Assembly: GCF_947496995.1 (NCBI RefSeq)
Contig: NZ_CANMFD010000006.1
Span: forward strand, 62,001-126,000
Length of the DNA stretch: 64,000 nt
Direction: 5' to 3'
From: an uncultured Roseibium sp.
Lineage (GTDB): Bacteria > Pseudomonadota > Alphaproteobacteria > Rhizobiales > Stappiaceae
Shown: in pieces, positions 25,416-34,351 of the stretch
How positions within the stretch are numbered: the first letter of the stretch is position 1
How the letters are laid out: each line of letters begins with the position of its first letter
The notes under the pieces: model-generated
Told to the model about the DNA's origin: nothing
The model's input: the letters and a program-made list of their open reading frames with translations, nothing else
The model's database searches: none
Translations under genes and position numbers: made by a program

Positions 25416-26156
25416 CTAGGCGGGAACAGCGTCCAGCGCTCCGTCGATCTCCGCAATGACGGCTTCAGCAGCCGCAGCCGGGTCCGTGGCCTGGCTGATC
25501 GGCCTGCCGACGACCAGATAGTCGCTTCCGGCCCGCATGGCCTCGGCCGGGGTCATGATACGGCGCTGGTCGCCGGCCGCGCTGCCCGCCGGGCGGATGC
25601 CGGGGGTCACGATGACCAGTTCGTCGCCGAGGATCGTCCGCAATTTCCGGGATTCCGTCGCGGCACAGACGATCCCGCCCATGCCGGCGGCTTTCGCGTC
25701 TCTGGCGCGGGCTTCCACCACGTCGGAGAGCGGGCCGCGATATCCGGCCGCATGCAGGTCCGCCTCGTCCATGGAGGTCAGGACAGTCACGCCCAGCAGA
25801 CACAGATCCTGATTGCCGTCTTCCACCAGACCCTTGACTGCCGCCCGCATGGTTTTGGGATAGCCATGCAGGGTCACGAAGGTCATCCCCATCCTGGCGA
25901 CATTGCGCACCGCCTTGGTGATGGTGATGTCGATGTCGTGGAGTTTGACATCAAGGAAGATTTTTCTGCCTTCCGCCGCCAGATCGCGCGCGAATTCCAG
26001 CCCGCCCGCGAACTGCAGCTCCATGCCGATCTTGTAGACGCCGACCTTGCCGTCGGTCCGCCTGACCAGATCTTCCGCCTCCCCGACCGTAGGAACGTCC
26101 AAGGCAAACACCAGGCGATCGCGCGAGTTTTCAGGTGCGAAGCGGCTCTTCGGCAT
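25416..26156 (-). CDS. pyrF: orotidine 5'-phosphate decarboxylase
   Basis: PyrF decarboxylates OMP to UMP, the last step of de novo pyrimidine synthesis. The catalytic array D-x-K-x2-D is in 'FLDVKLHDIDIT'. The N-terminal 'LVFALDVPT' and the C-terminal phosphate loops 'VTPGIRPAGSAAGDQRRIMTP' and 'LVVGRPISQA' are intact. I start at 'MPKSRFAPEN' (246 residues) with AAGGAA upstream; the track's extra 65 residues are not homologous. It stands alone, with the SDR gene upstream on the same strand. Confidence 0.95.
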   Translation of the reverse strand: MPKSRFAPENSRDRLVFALDVPTVGEAEDLVRRTDGKVGVYKIGMELQFAGGLEFARDLAAEGRKIFLDVKLHDIDITITKAVRNVARMGMTFVTLHGYPKTMRAAVKGLVEDGNQDLCLLGVTVLTSMDEADLHAAGYRGPLSDVVEARARDAKAAGMGGIVCAATESRKLRTILGDELVIVTPGIRPAGSAAGDQRRIMTPAEAMRAGSDYLVVGRPISQATDPAAAAEAVIAEIDGALDAVPA

Positions 26157-26248
26157 GATTCGGGTTCCTTTCTGCGGCTGGGGATGGTTTGACCATAGCA
26201 TTTTGCACCCAGCCGCGCCAGAAGCGGACGACGGATACGAAAGCCTGA

Positions 26249-27097
26249 TCAGCTTTCGCCCGCTCTTTCGAAAGCGGCATAGGCATCCTTGTAGTCCGGA
26301 TGCCAGCGCGACAGCGGTGGCCGGTTCTCGATGATGTCGCCGACTGCCCATCTGGCCCGCAGCCGGTCCCGTGCACTGTCGACATCATTGTCCGGGCACA
26401 GGATGTAGAAGTCGCCCGCGGCCATGCGCTCGAGGAAATAATCGACTGTCTGCTCGCTGGTCCAGGCGGCCGCAGGTTTTTCCTTGTGATTGCCCTCGGT
26501 TATGCCTGTAAAGGTGAAGCCCGGCACGAAGAGATGCACCGAAATCGGCGCACCAGCCTCCCGCAATTCATGCGCGAGCTGCTCGCTGAGCACCTTGACC
26601 GCCGCTTTCGTGACATTGTAGCCCGGATTGCCCGGCGGTGTGGTGATCCCCTGTTTGGAACCGGTGTTGATGATCACCGCCGGACGGCCGGCATCGACCA
26701 TGCGCTGCGTGAAGGCCTGAACGCCGCGCAGGACACCGAAGAAGTTGACGTCTATCAGCTTCGACCAGTTGTCGGCCTGTCCCCACGCCGTGGTCGGCAG
26801 GCTGATGCCGGCATTGTTCATCAGAACAGCAACCGGCCCGCTTGCGAAGGCCTTTGCGGCCAAAGCCTCGACCTGGGCCGTGTCGGTGACATCGGTCGCA
26901 ACGGCCAGCACCACGGCATCCGGGTTTGCGGCGGCGCGCACCGTCCCGGCCGCCGTTTCGAGGGTTGCGCCCGGCAGATCGGCAAGAATGACGCCCAGAC
27001 CGGCTTCGGCAAAACGGATGGCGGCCGCCAGTCCAACGCCGCTTGCAGCGCCGGTCACGACGGCTAGGCCGCCTTCTGAAACTGCTTTTGTGTACAT
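26249..27097 (-). CDS. SDR family oxidoreductase
   Basis: A classical short-chain dehydrogenase/reductase of 282 residues. The cofactor loop is 'VTGAASGVGLA', then 'LMNNAGIS', and the catalytic Tyr and Lys are in 'GYNVTKAAVK', with Ser probably in 'INTGSKQG'. The acidic residue after beta-2 ('ILADLPGA') suggests NAD(H) preference (inference). The substrate is unknown. I start at 'MYTKAVSEGG', with AGGAGA upstream. It is divergent from hisB. Confidence 0.9.
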   Translation of the reverse strand: MYTKAVSEGGLAVVTGAASGVGLAAAIRFAEAGLGVILADLPGATLETAAGTVRAAANPDAVVLAVATDVTDTAQVEALAAKAFASGPVAVLMNNAGISLPTTAWGQADNWSKLIDVNFFGVLRGVQAFTQRMVDAGRPAVIINTGSKQGITTPPGNPGYNVTKAAVKVLSEQLAHELREAGAPISVHLFVPGFTFTGITEGNHKEKPAAAWTSEQTVDYFLERMAAGDFYILCPDNDVDSARDRLRARWAVGDIIENRPPLSRWHPDYKDAYAAFERAGES

Positions 27098-27237
27098 GGT
27101 CGATCTCTCCTGCAATCGGGTTTGGACAGGGCGGTCAGGCAACCGCCGGAACTTTCGCGTCGAAGTCTCTATTTCATTAGGCGGTTCAGGCTGCTACAAC
27201 ACCGCCGGTTCGTCACCCTGAACGAGGACAACAGCTT

Positions 27238-27831
27238 ATGCGCACAGCGAGTGTATCGCGCGATACGAAAGAAACCCGCATTTCGGTGGAAATCAACCTG
27301 GACGGCACGGGCGCGTATGACGTCCAGACCGGCGTCGGGTTTTTCGATCATATGCTGGAGCAGCTTTCGCGCCATTCGCTGATTGACATCAAGGTCCGCG
27401 CGGACGGCGACACCCACATTGATTTTCACCACACGGTCGAGGACACCGGCATCGCGCTGGGTCAGGCCATTCGTGAGGCGCTGGGCGATCTGGCGGGCAT
27501 CAACCGCTATGCCGACACGCACCTTGCCATGGACGAAGCCCTCACCCGCTGCGCGCTCGATGTGTCCGGCCGGCCGTTTCTGGTCTGGGACGTGACTTTC
27601 GACCGGGACAAGATCGGTGAATTCGATACGGAGCTGTTCGAGGAGTTCTTTCGCGCCTTTGCGATGAATTCCGGTATCACCCTTCATATCGCCAATCTTT
27701 ACGGGTCCAATTGCCACCATATCGCGGAAACCTGCTTCAAGGCCGTTGCCCGCACGTTGCGCAAGGCGGTTGAAATCGATCCCCGGCAGGCGGATCGGGT
27801 TCCGACCACCAAGGGCCGGCTCGGCAGCTAG
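27238..27831 (+). CDS. hisB: imidazoleglycerol-phosphate dehydratase
   Basis: HisB dehydrates imidazole glycerol phosphate to imidazole acetol phosphate. This is the monofunctional 197-residue type without the E. coli phosphatase domain. The Mn-binding His/Glu blocks are '[12 protein letters not shown]', '[17 protein letters not shown]' and '[13 protein letters not shown]'. It opens the run hisB-DUF2628-hisH-DUF1330-hisA-hisF-hisE-coaA, all plus strand and tightly spaced. hisG, hisD, hisC and hisI are not in the window. Confidence 0.97.
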   Translation: MRTASVSRDTKETRISVEINLDGTGAYDVQTGVGFFDHMLEQLSRHSLIDIKVRADGDTHIDFHHTVEDTGIALGQAIREALGDLAGINRYADTHLAMDEALTRCALDVSGRPFLVWDVTFDRDKIGEFDTELFEEFFRAFAMNSGITLHIANLYGSNCHHIAETCFKAVARTLRKAVEIDPRQADRVPTTKGRLGS

Positions 27832-27845
27832 GACGGAATTGGCGA

Positions 27846-28346
27846 ATGAGCACCTATATCGTGATGGCGCCGCCGGAATATGAGAATCTGGCGGGAGATC
27901 CCCGCCAGACCGACCGGCTTGCCTTTGTGCCGGACGGGTTCTCCTTCCTTGCGTTTTTCTTTTCACCCATCTGGCTGCTGTTTCACCGCATGTGGCTGGT
28001 TCTGCTCGGATATCTTGCGGTGACGCTGGTCATCGAACTGCTGGCGCAATCTTTCAACAGCGGCGCCATCGGTCTTGCCGCCATGATTGTCTCGATCCTG
28101 TTCGCACTGGAAGCGCAGGCACTGCGCCGCTGGTCCTTGGGACGCAAGGGCTGGCGTGTGGTCGGTATTATCGAGGGCAAAGGTGTGGCGGAAGCCGAAT
28201 TGCGCTTTCTGCACAAGGCCGGCCAGACCCCTGCTTCTCCTGACGCAGGCCAGGAACTGCAGCGCCCCACCCCCTCGGCGATCATCCCCAGGGTGGGCAG
28301 CGAGCAGGTCGTCGGCCTGACGCTCGGTCCGGAGACCCGTCAATGA
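27846..28346 (+). CDS. DUF2628 domain membrane protein in the his operon
   Basis: A 166-residue protein with the DUF2628 pattern: '[22 protein letters not shown]' followed by two or three membrane segments to about residue 92, then a hydrophilic, Pro/Gln-rich C-terminus. No function is established for the family. It is 14 bases after hisB and overlaps hisH by 4 bases (ATGA), so it is translated as part of the operon. It is often found at this place in related genomes (from memory). Confidence 0.88.
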   Translation: MSTYIVMAPPEYENLAGDPRQTDRLAFVPDGFSFLAFFFSPIWLLFHRMWLVLLGYLAVTLVIELLAQSFNSGAIGLAAMIVSILFALEAQALRRWSLGRKGWRVVGIIEGKGVAEAELRFLHKAGQTPASPDAGQELQRPTPSAIIPRVGSEQVVGLTLGPETRQ

Positions 28347-28996
28347 CAATTGCGATTATCGACTACGGCTCGGGCAATCTGCGCTCGGCGGAAAAGGCAT
28401 TCGAGCGCGCGGCCCGCGCTCATGCCCATTCGCCGAATGTGATCGTGACCGCCGACCCGGAGCGGGTTCTCAAGGCCGACTATGTGGTGCTGCCGGGCGT
28501 CGGTGCTTTCGCGGACTGCAAGCGCGGCCTGTGGGCGGTCGACGGCATGCCGGAAGCGTTGGAAGAGACAGTCCGCGTCCGGGGCAAGCCGTTTTTCGGC
28601 ATTTGCGTCGGCATGCAGCTTATGGCTGGCCGCGGTCTTGAATTCGAGACGGTCGAAGGCCTGGGCTGGATCGAGGGCGACGTGACGGCCATGAAACCGT
28701 CCGATCCGTCCCTGAAGATCCCGCATATGGGCTGGAACACCATCGACGTCCGGCCGGACGGTCACCCGGTGTTCAAGGGCATCGAAACGGGCCCGGACGG
28801 CCTGCATGCCTATTTCGTTCATTCCTATCACCTTGAATGCGCCCGTGAGGAAGACCGGCTGGCGACCTTCGACTATGCAGGCACTTTCACGGCGATGGTG
28901 GCGAAGGACAATATGATCGGAACCCAGTTCCACCCGGAAAAAAGCCAGCGGCTCGGACTTGAGCTGATCGCGAATTTTCTGGACTGGACGCCGTAG
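28343..28996 (+). CDS. hisH: imidazole glycerol phosphate synthase, glutaminase subunit
   Basis: HisH hydrolyses glutamine and feeds ammonia to HisF for imidazole ring closure. The class I amidotransferase triad is visible: Cys in '[15 protein letters not shown]' and His-x-Glu in '[10 protein letters not shown]'. The N-terminal '[13 protein letters not shown]' is typical. 217 residues. The start ATG overlaps the DUF2628 stop. Its partner HisF is three genes downstream. Confidence 0.97.
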   Translation: MTIAIIDYGSGNLRSAEKAFERAARAHAHSPNVIVTADPERVLKADYVVLPGVGAFADCKRGLWAVDGMPEALEETVRVRGKPFFGICVGMQLMAGRGLEFETVEGLGWIEGDVTAMKPSDPSLKIPHMGWNTIDVRPDGHPVFKGIETGPDGLHAYFVHSYHLECAREEDRLATFDYAGTFTAMVAKDNMIGTQFHPEKSQRLGLELIANFLDWTP

Positions 28997-29017
28997 AAAT
29001 CAATTCGGGAGACAGAC

Positions 29018-29305
29018 ATGACGAAAGCCTATTGGATTGCGCGGGTCGATGTGCACGATCAGGACGGCTATCCGCTATACGTCGAGACGGCGAAACCGGC
29101 CTTTCAGAGGTTCGGAGCGGTCTTTCTGGCGCGCGGTGGCAAGACCGACGCCGTCGAGGGCCCGGGCCGGGCCCGCAACGTCATTATCGAATTTCCCAGC
29201 TTTCAGCACGCCGTCGATTGCTATAACTCGCCGGAATACCAGGAGGCGGTGAAAGTCCGTCAGAAAGTTGCCGATGGCGAAATCGTCATCGTTGAAGGAA
29301 TTTAG
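29018..29305 (+). CDS. DUF1330 domain protein
   Basis: A 95-residue member of the dimeric ferredoxin-like DUF1330 family, with 'YWIARVDVHDQDGYPLY' at the start and 'NVIIEFPSFQHAVDCYNSPEYQ' in the second half. The family has no confirmed reaction. It lies between hisH and hisA, 6 bases before hisA, so it is co-transcribed with the histidine genes. GGGAGACAGAC provides a ribosome binding site. Confidence 0.92.
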   Translation: MTKAYWIARVDVHDQDGYPLYVETAKPAFQRFGAVFLARGGKTDAVEGPGRARNVIIEFPSFQHAVDCYNSPEYQEAVKVRQKVADGEIVIVEGI

Positions 29306-29311
29306 GACAAC

Positions 29312-30055
29312 ATGATTCTCTTTCCCGCCATCGACCTGAAGGATGGCCAGTGCGTGCGCCTGAAGCTTGGCGACATGGACCAGGCGACCGTCTTCAACGA
29401 CAACCCCGGAGCCCAGGCGAAAGCCTTCGAGGACCAGGGTTTCGAATGGTTGCACGTGGTCGATCTGAACGGGGCTTTCGCCGGTGAAAGCGTCAATGGC
29501 GCAGCGGTTGACGCCATTCTGTCGGCGACGAAGAACCCGGTTCAGCTCGGAGGCGGGATCAGGAGCCTGGATCATATCGAGACCTGGCTCGCAAAGGGTA
29601 TCACACGTGTCATTCTCGGAACGGTGGCTGTGCGCGATCCGGATCTGGTGAAAGAGGCCTGCCGCAGGTTTCCCGGCAAGATCGCCGTCGGCATCGACGC
29701 CAGGGGCGGCCGTGTCGCTGTTGAAGGCTGGGCGGAAACCTCCGAGCTCACCGCCGTGGACCTTGCCAAACGCTTCGAGGACGCCGGTGTTTCGGCGATC
29801 ATCTACACCGATATCGACAGGGACGGCGTTCTCAAGGGGCTCAATATCCCCTCCACGCTAGAGCTTGCCCGGTCCGTCTCCATCCCGGTAATCGCTTCCG
29901 GCGGCCTTGCCTCCATAGACGACATTCACCGTCTGCTGGAGCCGGACTGCAGAATTCTCGAAGGCGCGATTTCCGGCAGAGCGCTCTACGACGGGCGCCT
30001 GGATCCGAAAGAAGCGATGGCGCTGATCGCGGCGGCGCGGAGCAAAGCATCATGA
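29312..30055 (+). CDS. hisA: ProFAR isomerase (1-(5-phosphoribosyl)-5-[(5-phosphoribosylamino)methylideneamino]imidazole-4-carboxamide isomerase)
   Basis: HisA performs the Amadori isomerisation of ProFAR to PRFAR. It is a 247-residue TIM barrel with the two catalytic aspartates in '[12 protein letters not shown]' and 'YTDIDRDG', and phosphate loops 'LGGGIRS' and 'ASGGLAS'. It overlaps hisF by 4 bases, so the two are translationally coupled. Confidence 0.97.
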   Translation: MILFPAIDLKDGQCVRLKLGDMDQATVFNDNPGAQAKAFEDQGFEWLHVVDLNGAFAGESVNGAAVDAILSATKNPVQLGGGIRSLDHIETWLAKGITRVILGTVAVRDPDLVKEACRRFPGKIAVGIDARGGRVAVEGWAETSELTAVDLAKRFEDAGVSAIIYTDIDRDGVLKGLNIPSTLELARSVSIPVIASGGLASIDDIHRLLEPDCRILEGAISGRALYDGRLDPKEAMALIAAARSKAS

Positions 30056-30831
30056 CATTGAAGGCCCGTGTCATTCCCTGCCTCGACGTGAAGGACGGCC
30101 GCGTCGTCAAGGGCGTCAACTTTGTCGATCTTGTTGATGCCGGCGACCCGGTGGAAGCTGCCAAGGCCTATGATGCCGCCGGAGCCGACGAGCTCTGTTT
30201 TCTCGACATCACCGCCAGTCACGAAGGCCGCGACACGATCTACGACGTGGTGCGCCGCACCGCCGAAGCCTGCTTTATGCCGGTGACGGTGGGCGGCGGT
30301 GTGCGCACCGTCGAGGATATCCGCAAGCTTCTCATCGCCGGGGCGGACAAGGTGTCCATCAACACCGCCGCAGTCAACAATCCCGACTTCGTGCGCGCGG
30401 CGGCCGAAAAATTCGGGGCGCAATGCATCGTGGTCTCGATCGACGCCAAACAGGTCAATGCCCCCGGTGAGCCGGAGAAATTCGAGATCTTTACCCATGG
30501 CGGGCGCAATGCGACAGGCATCGACGCGGTGGAATTCGCCAGAAAGGTCGTCGAACTCGGCGCCGGTGAGCTGCTGGTCACCTCCATGGACAGGGACGGC
30601 ACCAAATCCGGCTACAATATTGCCCTGACACGAGCGATTGCCGACGCGGTGCCGGTGCCCGTCATCGCTTCCGGTGGTGTCGGGACACTGGATCACATGG
30701 TTGAAGGCATCCGGGATGGTCACGCCACCGCGGTTCTGGCGGCTTCGATCTTTCACTTCGGCGAATTCACCATCCAGGACGCCAAGAGGCACATGAACTC
30801 CGATGGTGTGCCGATGCGTCTCGATGCCTGA
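30052..30831 (+). CDS. hisF: imidazole glycerol phosphate synthase, cyclase subunit
   Basis: HisF uses ammonia from HisH to convert PRFAR to imidazole glycerol phosphate and AICAR. The 259-residue barrel has catalytic aspartates in '[13 protein letters not shown]' and 'VVSIDAKQV', and phosphate sites '[11 protein letters not shown]' and '[11 protein letters not shown]'. It overlaps hisA and is followed by hisE after 17 bases. Confidence 0.97.
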   Translation: MTLKARVIPCLDVKDGRVVKGVNFVDLVDAGDPVEAAKAYDAAGADELCFLDITASHEGRDTIYDVVRRTAEACFMPVTVGGGVRTVEDIRKLLIAGADKVSINTAAVNNPDFVRAAAEKFGAQCIVVSIDAKQVNAPGEPEKFEIFTHGGRNATGIDAVEFARKVVELGAGELLVTSMDRDGTKSGYNIALTRAIADAVPVPVIASGGVGTLDHMVEGIRDGHATAVLAASIFHFGEFTIQDAKRHMNSDGVPMRLDA

Positions 30832-30848
30832 CTGGAGACCCTAGCCAA

Positions 30849-31172
30849 ATGACCAAGTTCACTCTGGACGATCTGGACGCCATAGTGGCCGCGCGTGCGG
30901 AGAGCGACGACGAGACGTCCTATACGCGCAAGCTTGTCGGCAAGGGCGTGGCCAAATGCGCGCAGAAGCTCGGCGAGGAAGCGGTTGAAGCGGCGATTGC
31001 CGCGGTCAGGCAGGACCGAGAGGAATTGACGGCGGAAGCCGCCGATGTGCTTTATCATCTGCTGGTGGTTCTGAACGTGTCCAATGTTCCGCTTGGAGAT
31101 GTTATGAAGGAACTCGGCAGACGTACGGGACAGACCGGACTTGAAGAAAAGGCCTCCCGGCCGCAGGAATAA
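30849..31172 (+). CDS. hisE: phosphoribosyl-ATP diphosphatase
   Basis: HisE hydrolyses phosphoribosyl-ATP to phosphoribosyl-AMP. The 107 residues are a stand-alone MazG-like all-alpha enzyme with '[13 protein letters not shown]' and '[15 protein letters not shown]' (the metal-binding ExxE / ExxD helices). The cyclohydrolase HisI is not fused and not in the window. The coaA start I chose lies 46 bases after its stop. Confidence 0.96.
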   Translation: MTKFTLDDLDAIVAARAESDDETSYTRKLVGKGVAKCAQKLGEEAVEAAIAAVRQDREELTAEAADVLYHLLVVLNVSNVPLGDVMKELGRRTGQTGLEEKASRPQE

Positions 31173-31218
31173 CAGCCGTTTCCCGCGGTCAGCCGCAGCA
31201 GCAGGGACTGCGATAGAG

Positions 31219-32184
31219 ATGGATCAGAAAGTCTCCACGGCCCTGGACATGGATCTGTCCCCCTACCGGGTGTTCACCGAGCGCCAGTGGGCCCGCTTGC
31301 GTGCCGACACGCCGATGACCCTGTCCGGCCATGAAGTCTCGCAATTGCAGGGCCTGAACGCGCCCATGTCCATCGAGCAGGTCGAGACGATCTATCTGCC
31401 ATTGTCCCGGCTGCTCGCCTTTTACGCCGAAGCCACGGTGACCATCCATCAGGCAACGCAGAATTTTCTCCAGACCAGCGACGGCAAGACGCCCTTCATC
31501 ATCGGTGTCGCAGGCTCCGTGTCCGTGGGAAAATCCACCACTTCCCGTGTTCTGCGCGAGTTGCTCGCCCGTTGGCCGGCCAGCCCCAAGGTGGATCTGA
31601 TCACAACCGATGGATTTCTATATCCGAATGCGATTCTGGAAGCCGAGGGACTGATGTCCAAGAAGGGCTTTCCGGAAAGCTTCGACCGGCCTCAGCTGCT
31701 GAAATTCCTGTCCGACATAAAGGCCGGCAAGCGCCATGTCAGGGCTCCCGTCTATTCGCACTTCTACTACGATGTCATGCCGGGCCACACGGTGACCGTC
31801 GACAGGCCGGACATCCTGATCGTCGAAGGACTGAACGTCCTTCAGACGCGGGAGCTGCCCAAAGACGGCCGTGCGGTGCCGTTCGTCTCGGATTTCTTCG
31901 ATTTTTCGGTCTATATCGATGCAAACGAGAATTTGCTGCTGAAATGGTATGTCGACCGGTTCATGCGGTTGAGGGAGACGGCATTCCGTGATCCCGGTTC
32001 CTACTTCCACAAGTATTCGCGCATTTCGGATGCGGAAGCCCTGGAGACCGCACACAGGATCTGGACCGAAATCAATCTGGTGAACCTGCGCGAGAACATC
32101 CTGCCGACCCGGCCGCGAGCCGATCTGATCCTGTCGAAGAACGCCAGCCACCGAATTTCCAAGGTCGCCCTGCGCAAGATCTGA
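31219..32184 (+). CDS. coaA: type I pantothenate kinase
   Basis: CoaA phosphorylates pantothenate, the first and controlling step of coenzyme A synthesis. The P-loop is '[12 protein letters not shown]', and 'TTDGFLYPN', '[10 protein letters not shown]' and '[12 protein letters not shown]' are family blocks. I start at '[10 protein letters not shown]' with GATAGAG upstream; this gives 321 residues, close to E. coli CoaA. The track version overlaps hisE. It ends the his operon and is followed by an intrinsic terminator. Confidence 0.96.
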   Translation: MDQKVSTALDMDLSPYRVFTERQWARLRADTPMTLSGHEVSQLQGLNAPMSIEQVETIYLPLSRLLAFYAEATVTIHQATQNFLQTSDGKTPFIIGVAGSVSVGKSTTSRVLRELLARWPASPKVDLITTDGFLYPNAILEAEGLMSKKGFPESFDRPQLLKFLSDIKAGKRHVRAPVYSHFYYDVMPGHTVTVDRPDILIVEGLNVLQTRELPKDGRAVPFVSDFFDFSVYIDANENLLLKWYVDRFMRLRETAFRDPGSYFHKYSRISDAEALETAHRIWTEINLVNLRENILPTRPRADLILSKNASHRISKVALRKI

Positions 32185-32220
32185 AAACGCTTCGGGTCGG
32201 TGATGCGTCGATCCAATGCA

Positions 32221-32258
32221 AAACGCCCGCGCCTTTTGTAGGACGCGGGCGTTTCTTG
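32221..32258 (+). terminator. intrinsic terminator after coaA
   Basis: AAACGCCCGCG and CGCGGGCGTTT form a perfect 11-bp stem with a 12-base loop, followed by TTTCTTG. It lies in the convergent gap between coaA and the chemoreceptor gene and could serve both strands. Confidence 0.87.
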
Positions 32259-32276
32259 TCGTGTTGCGGGTCTCGC

Positions 32277-33965
32277 TTACGCGGCGGAGCGCTGGCGGAC
32301 TTCCTGCAGGAAGTTGGCCACCTGATTGCGCAGCATGGAAGCGTTTTCCTTCAGCTGCTGTGCGGAGGTATCGACCTTCTCCGCTGTGTCGCGGGTGTTC
32401 TCGGCAGCTTTCGACACGGATTCGATGTTCGTCGTCACCTCGACCGTGCTGCGCGACGCCTCGGTCGCGTTGCTGGCGATTTCCTGCGTTGCGACCCCCT
32501 GCTCCTCGACAGAGGAGGCGATGGAAGAGGCGATTTCGTTCATGTTGTTGATGATCTCGGTTACCGACGAGATCGCGCTTGCCGCATGGCCGGTCTCTTC
32601 CTGGATCGCGGTGATCTGGCTGGAGATGTCCTCGGTCGCCTTCGAAGTTTGCGTCGCAAGCTCCTTCACCTCGGAGGCAACGACCGCAAAGCCCCTGCCG
32701 GCTTCACCGGCGCGGGCGGCCTCGATGGTCGCGTTGAGCGCCAGCAGGTTGGTCTGTTCGGCAATCGCCTGGATGAGGGTGACCACTTCACCGATCCGGG
32801 TGGCGGCATCCGACAGTCCGTTCATGCGCTGATTGGTCGACTGGGCCTCGCCTGCAGCGCGGGAAGCAATCTCGCTGGAGGCCTGGACCTGCCTGCGGAT
32901 CTCGTTGACCGAAGCGGACAGTTCTTCCGCGGCGGCAGCAACCGTTTCCACGTTGTGGGACGCCTGGGAAGAGGCGTTGGAGACGACGCCGCTCTGTTCG
33001 GTTGTCCGGGCGGCAACGCCGGTCATGTCGCTTGAGGCGGCCTGCAGGTTCTGCACCGAGCTGTCGATGATGCCCATCATTTCGGTGATCTGGCGGTCGA
33101 ACTCGCCGCTGAGCTGCTGGATTTCCTCGCCCCTGCGGGCGGCGTCTTCCTGAGCGTTGGTCTGCCGGTCTTCCAGTTCGCGCCGCTCGGTTTCGTTGCG
33201 GACGAAGATTTCCATGGCCGCCGCCATCTGACCGATCTCGTCACCGCGATCAGTCCCTTCGATGACGATGTCCGTATTGCCGTCTGCCAGGGAACTCATG
33301 TTGGTTGTCAGAGCGCGCAGAGGCCTGACCGTGTTCCTGACGGTGACAACGGCAATCATGACGGCGATAAGCGCGCCGACGATCACCAGAGCAATAATCG
33401 TGGTGGCGGAACTCCAATAGGCTGCATCCAGGTCGTCCACGTAGACGCCGGTGCCGATCATCCAGTTCCAGGGCTGAAAGCCTGCGCCCCAGCCCACTTT
33501 TTCCAGGGCAATCTCGCTGTTGGCACGCGGCCAGTAGTAGGTCAGCGAACCGCCGCCTGCTTTTGCTTCACTGATCAGCTCGGCGACGATCTTGACGCCG
33601 GTCTTGTCCGCGAAACCCATCATGTCGGTGCCGACGATGGAAGGCTTGGGATGGATCAGCGCGATGCCCTGATAGTCATAGGCAAAGACATAGTTGTCGC
33701 CTTCGTACCTGATGGCGCCGATTGCGACTTTCGCCGCTGTCTGCGCGTCTTCGCGGCTCATCGCACCTGATTGCTCAAGGCTCTGAAAATGCGCCGCGAT
33801 GGAAACAGCGCCTTCAGCGATCTCTTCGATCTTCGCCAGGCGCTCATCATACATTGCCGAATAGAGACTGTTCAGGCTTACAGCACAGATCGCCACGGTG
33901 AACACGAGGATCGTTGCGATGGGGAGGCTAATCTTCCAGGTAATCGGCCAACGGGAGAAGGACAT
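32277..33965 (-). CDS. methyl-accepting chemotaxis protein with Cache sensor
   Basis: A 562-residue chemoreceptor. Transmembrane 1 is near residues 10-30 ('[20 protein letters not shown]'). The periplasmic part is a single Cache domain (about 35-190; '[16 protein letters not shown]', 'GYVDD' region '[13 protein letters not shown]'), of the sCache_2 type that often binds small carboxylates. Transmembrane 2 is '[20 protein letters not shown]', then HAMP and the signalling domain with the hairpin '[19 protein letters not shown]'. There is no C-terminal CheR pentapeptide. No che genes are nearby, so it is an orphan receptor. Ligand unknown. Confidence 0.94.
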   Translation of the reverse strand: MSFSRWPITWKISLPIATILVFTVAICAVSLNSLYSAMYDERLAKIEEIAEGAVSIAAHFQSLEQSGAMSREDAQTAAKVAIGAIRYEGDNYVFAYDYQGIALIHPKPSIVGTDMMGFADKTGVKIVAELISEAKAGGGSLTYYWPRANSEIALEKVGWGAGFQPWNWMIGTGVYVDDLDAAYWSSATTIIALVIVGALIAVMIAVVTVRNTVRPLRALTTNMSSLADGNTDIVIEGTDRGDEIGQMAAAMEIFVRNETERRELEDRQTNAQEDAARRGEEIQQLSGEFDRQITEMMGIIDSSVQNLQAASSDMTGVAARTTEQSGVVSNASSQASHNVETVAAAAEELSASVNEIRRQVQASSEIASRAAGEAQSTNQRMNGLSDAATRIGEVVTLIQAIAEQTNLLALNATIEAARAGEAGRGFAVVASEVKELATQTSKATEDISSQITAIQEETGHAASAISSVTEIINNMNEIASSIASSVEEQGVATQEIASNATEASRSTVEVTTNIESVSKAAENTRDTAEKVDTSAQQLKENASMLRNQVANFLQEVRQRSAA

Positions 33966-34351
33966 GATCGGATTCTTCCTATCGAATTTGTTTTACCGAG
34001 AAATCCGTCAAAGAATTGACCAAAGGCTTAAGATTCAACGCCCGCTGGAAAAAAAGCTCAGAAATTGTAAAAAGTTACAGTCACCTACCCTTTTTGGAGT
34101 AGGTAAAAATATCGGAGGTACCGGAGCGGCTCCACCGCCTTCATCTGCAGGTGCCGAACAGATTCGCGAAGTCCGGCTGCGCTGAGCAAGATCTGAAAAC
34201 ACGTCGGACCGGCGATGCGATAATCGGGACTGGATCACAAGCGGAAAAGGTCTGATAAAGTTATAAGATCAATTTTATAACTGTATTGCCTCCCGGAACA
34301 GCTGACTGTGCCGGAAAGCTTTGAGCGAATTCGAAAAGCGGTGTCCCCGGA
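33966..34351. promoter_or_regulatory. 386-base intergenic region upstream of the chemoreceptor
   Basis: No ORF here is supported. It should contain the chemoreceptor promoter on the minus strand. Visible structure: a short stem CCTAC/GTAGG around the T-run at 34083-34107, and the 24-base A/T-rich palindrome at 34259-34282. The stretch around 34010-34100 is clearly more A/T-rich than neighbouring coding DNA. Confidence 0.45.
34259..34282. promoter_or_regulatory. 24-base A/T-rich palindrome, operator-like
   Basis: AGTTATAA and TTATAACT are perfect 8-base inverse complements separated by 8 bases, in a GC-rich genome. It lies 70 bases beyond the stop of the VHL-domain gene and about 290 bases upstream of the chemoreceptor start. 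It could be a regulator site; no regulator is obvious. Confidence 0.4.
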
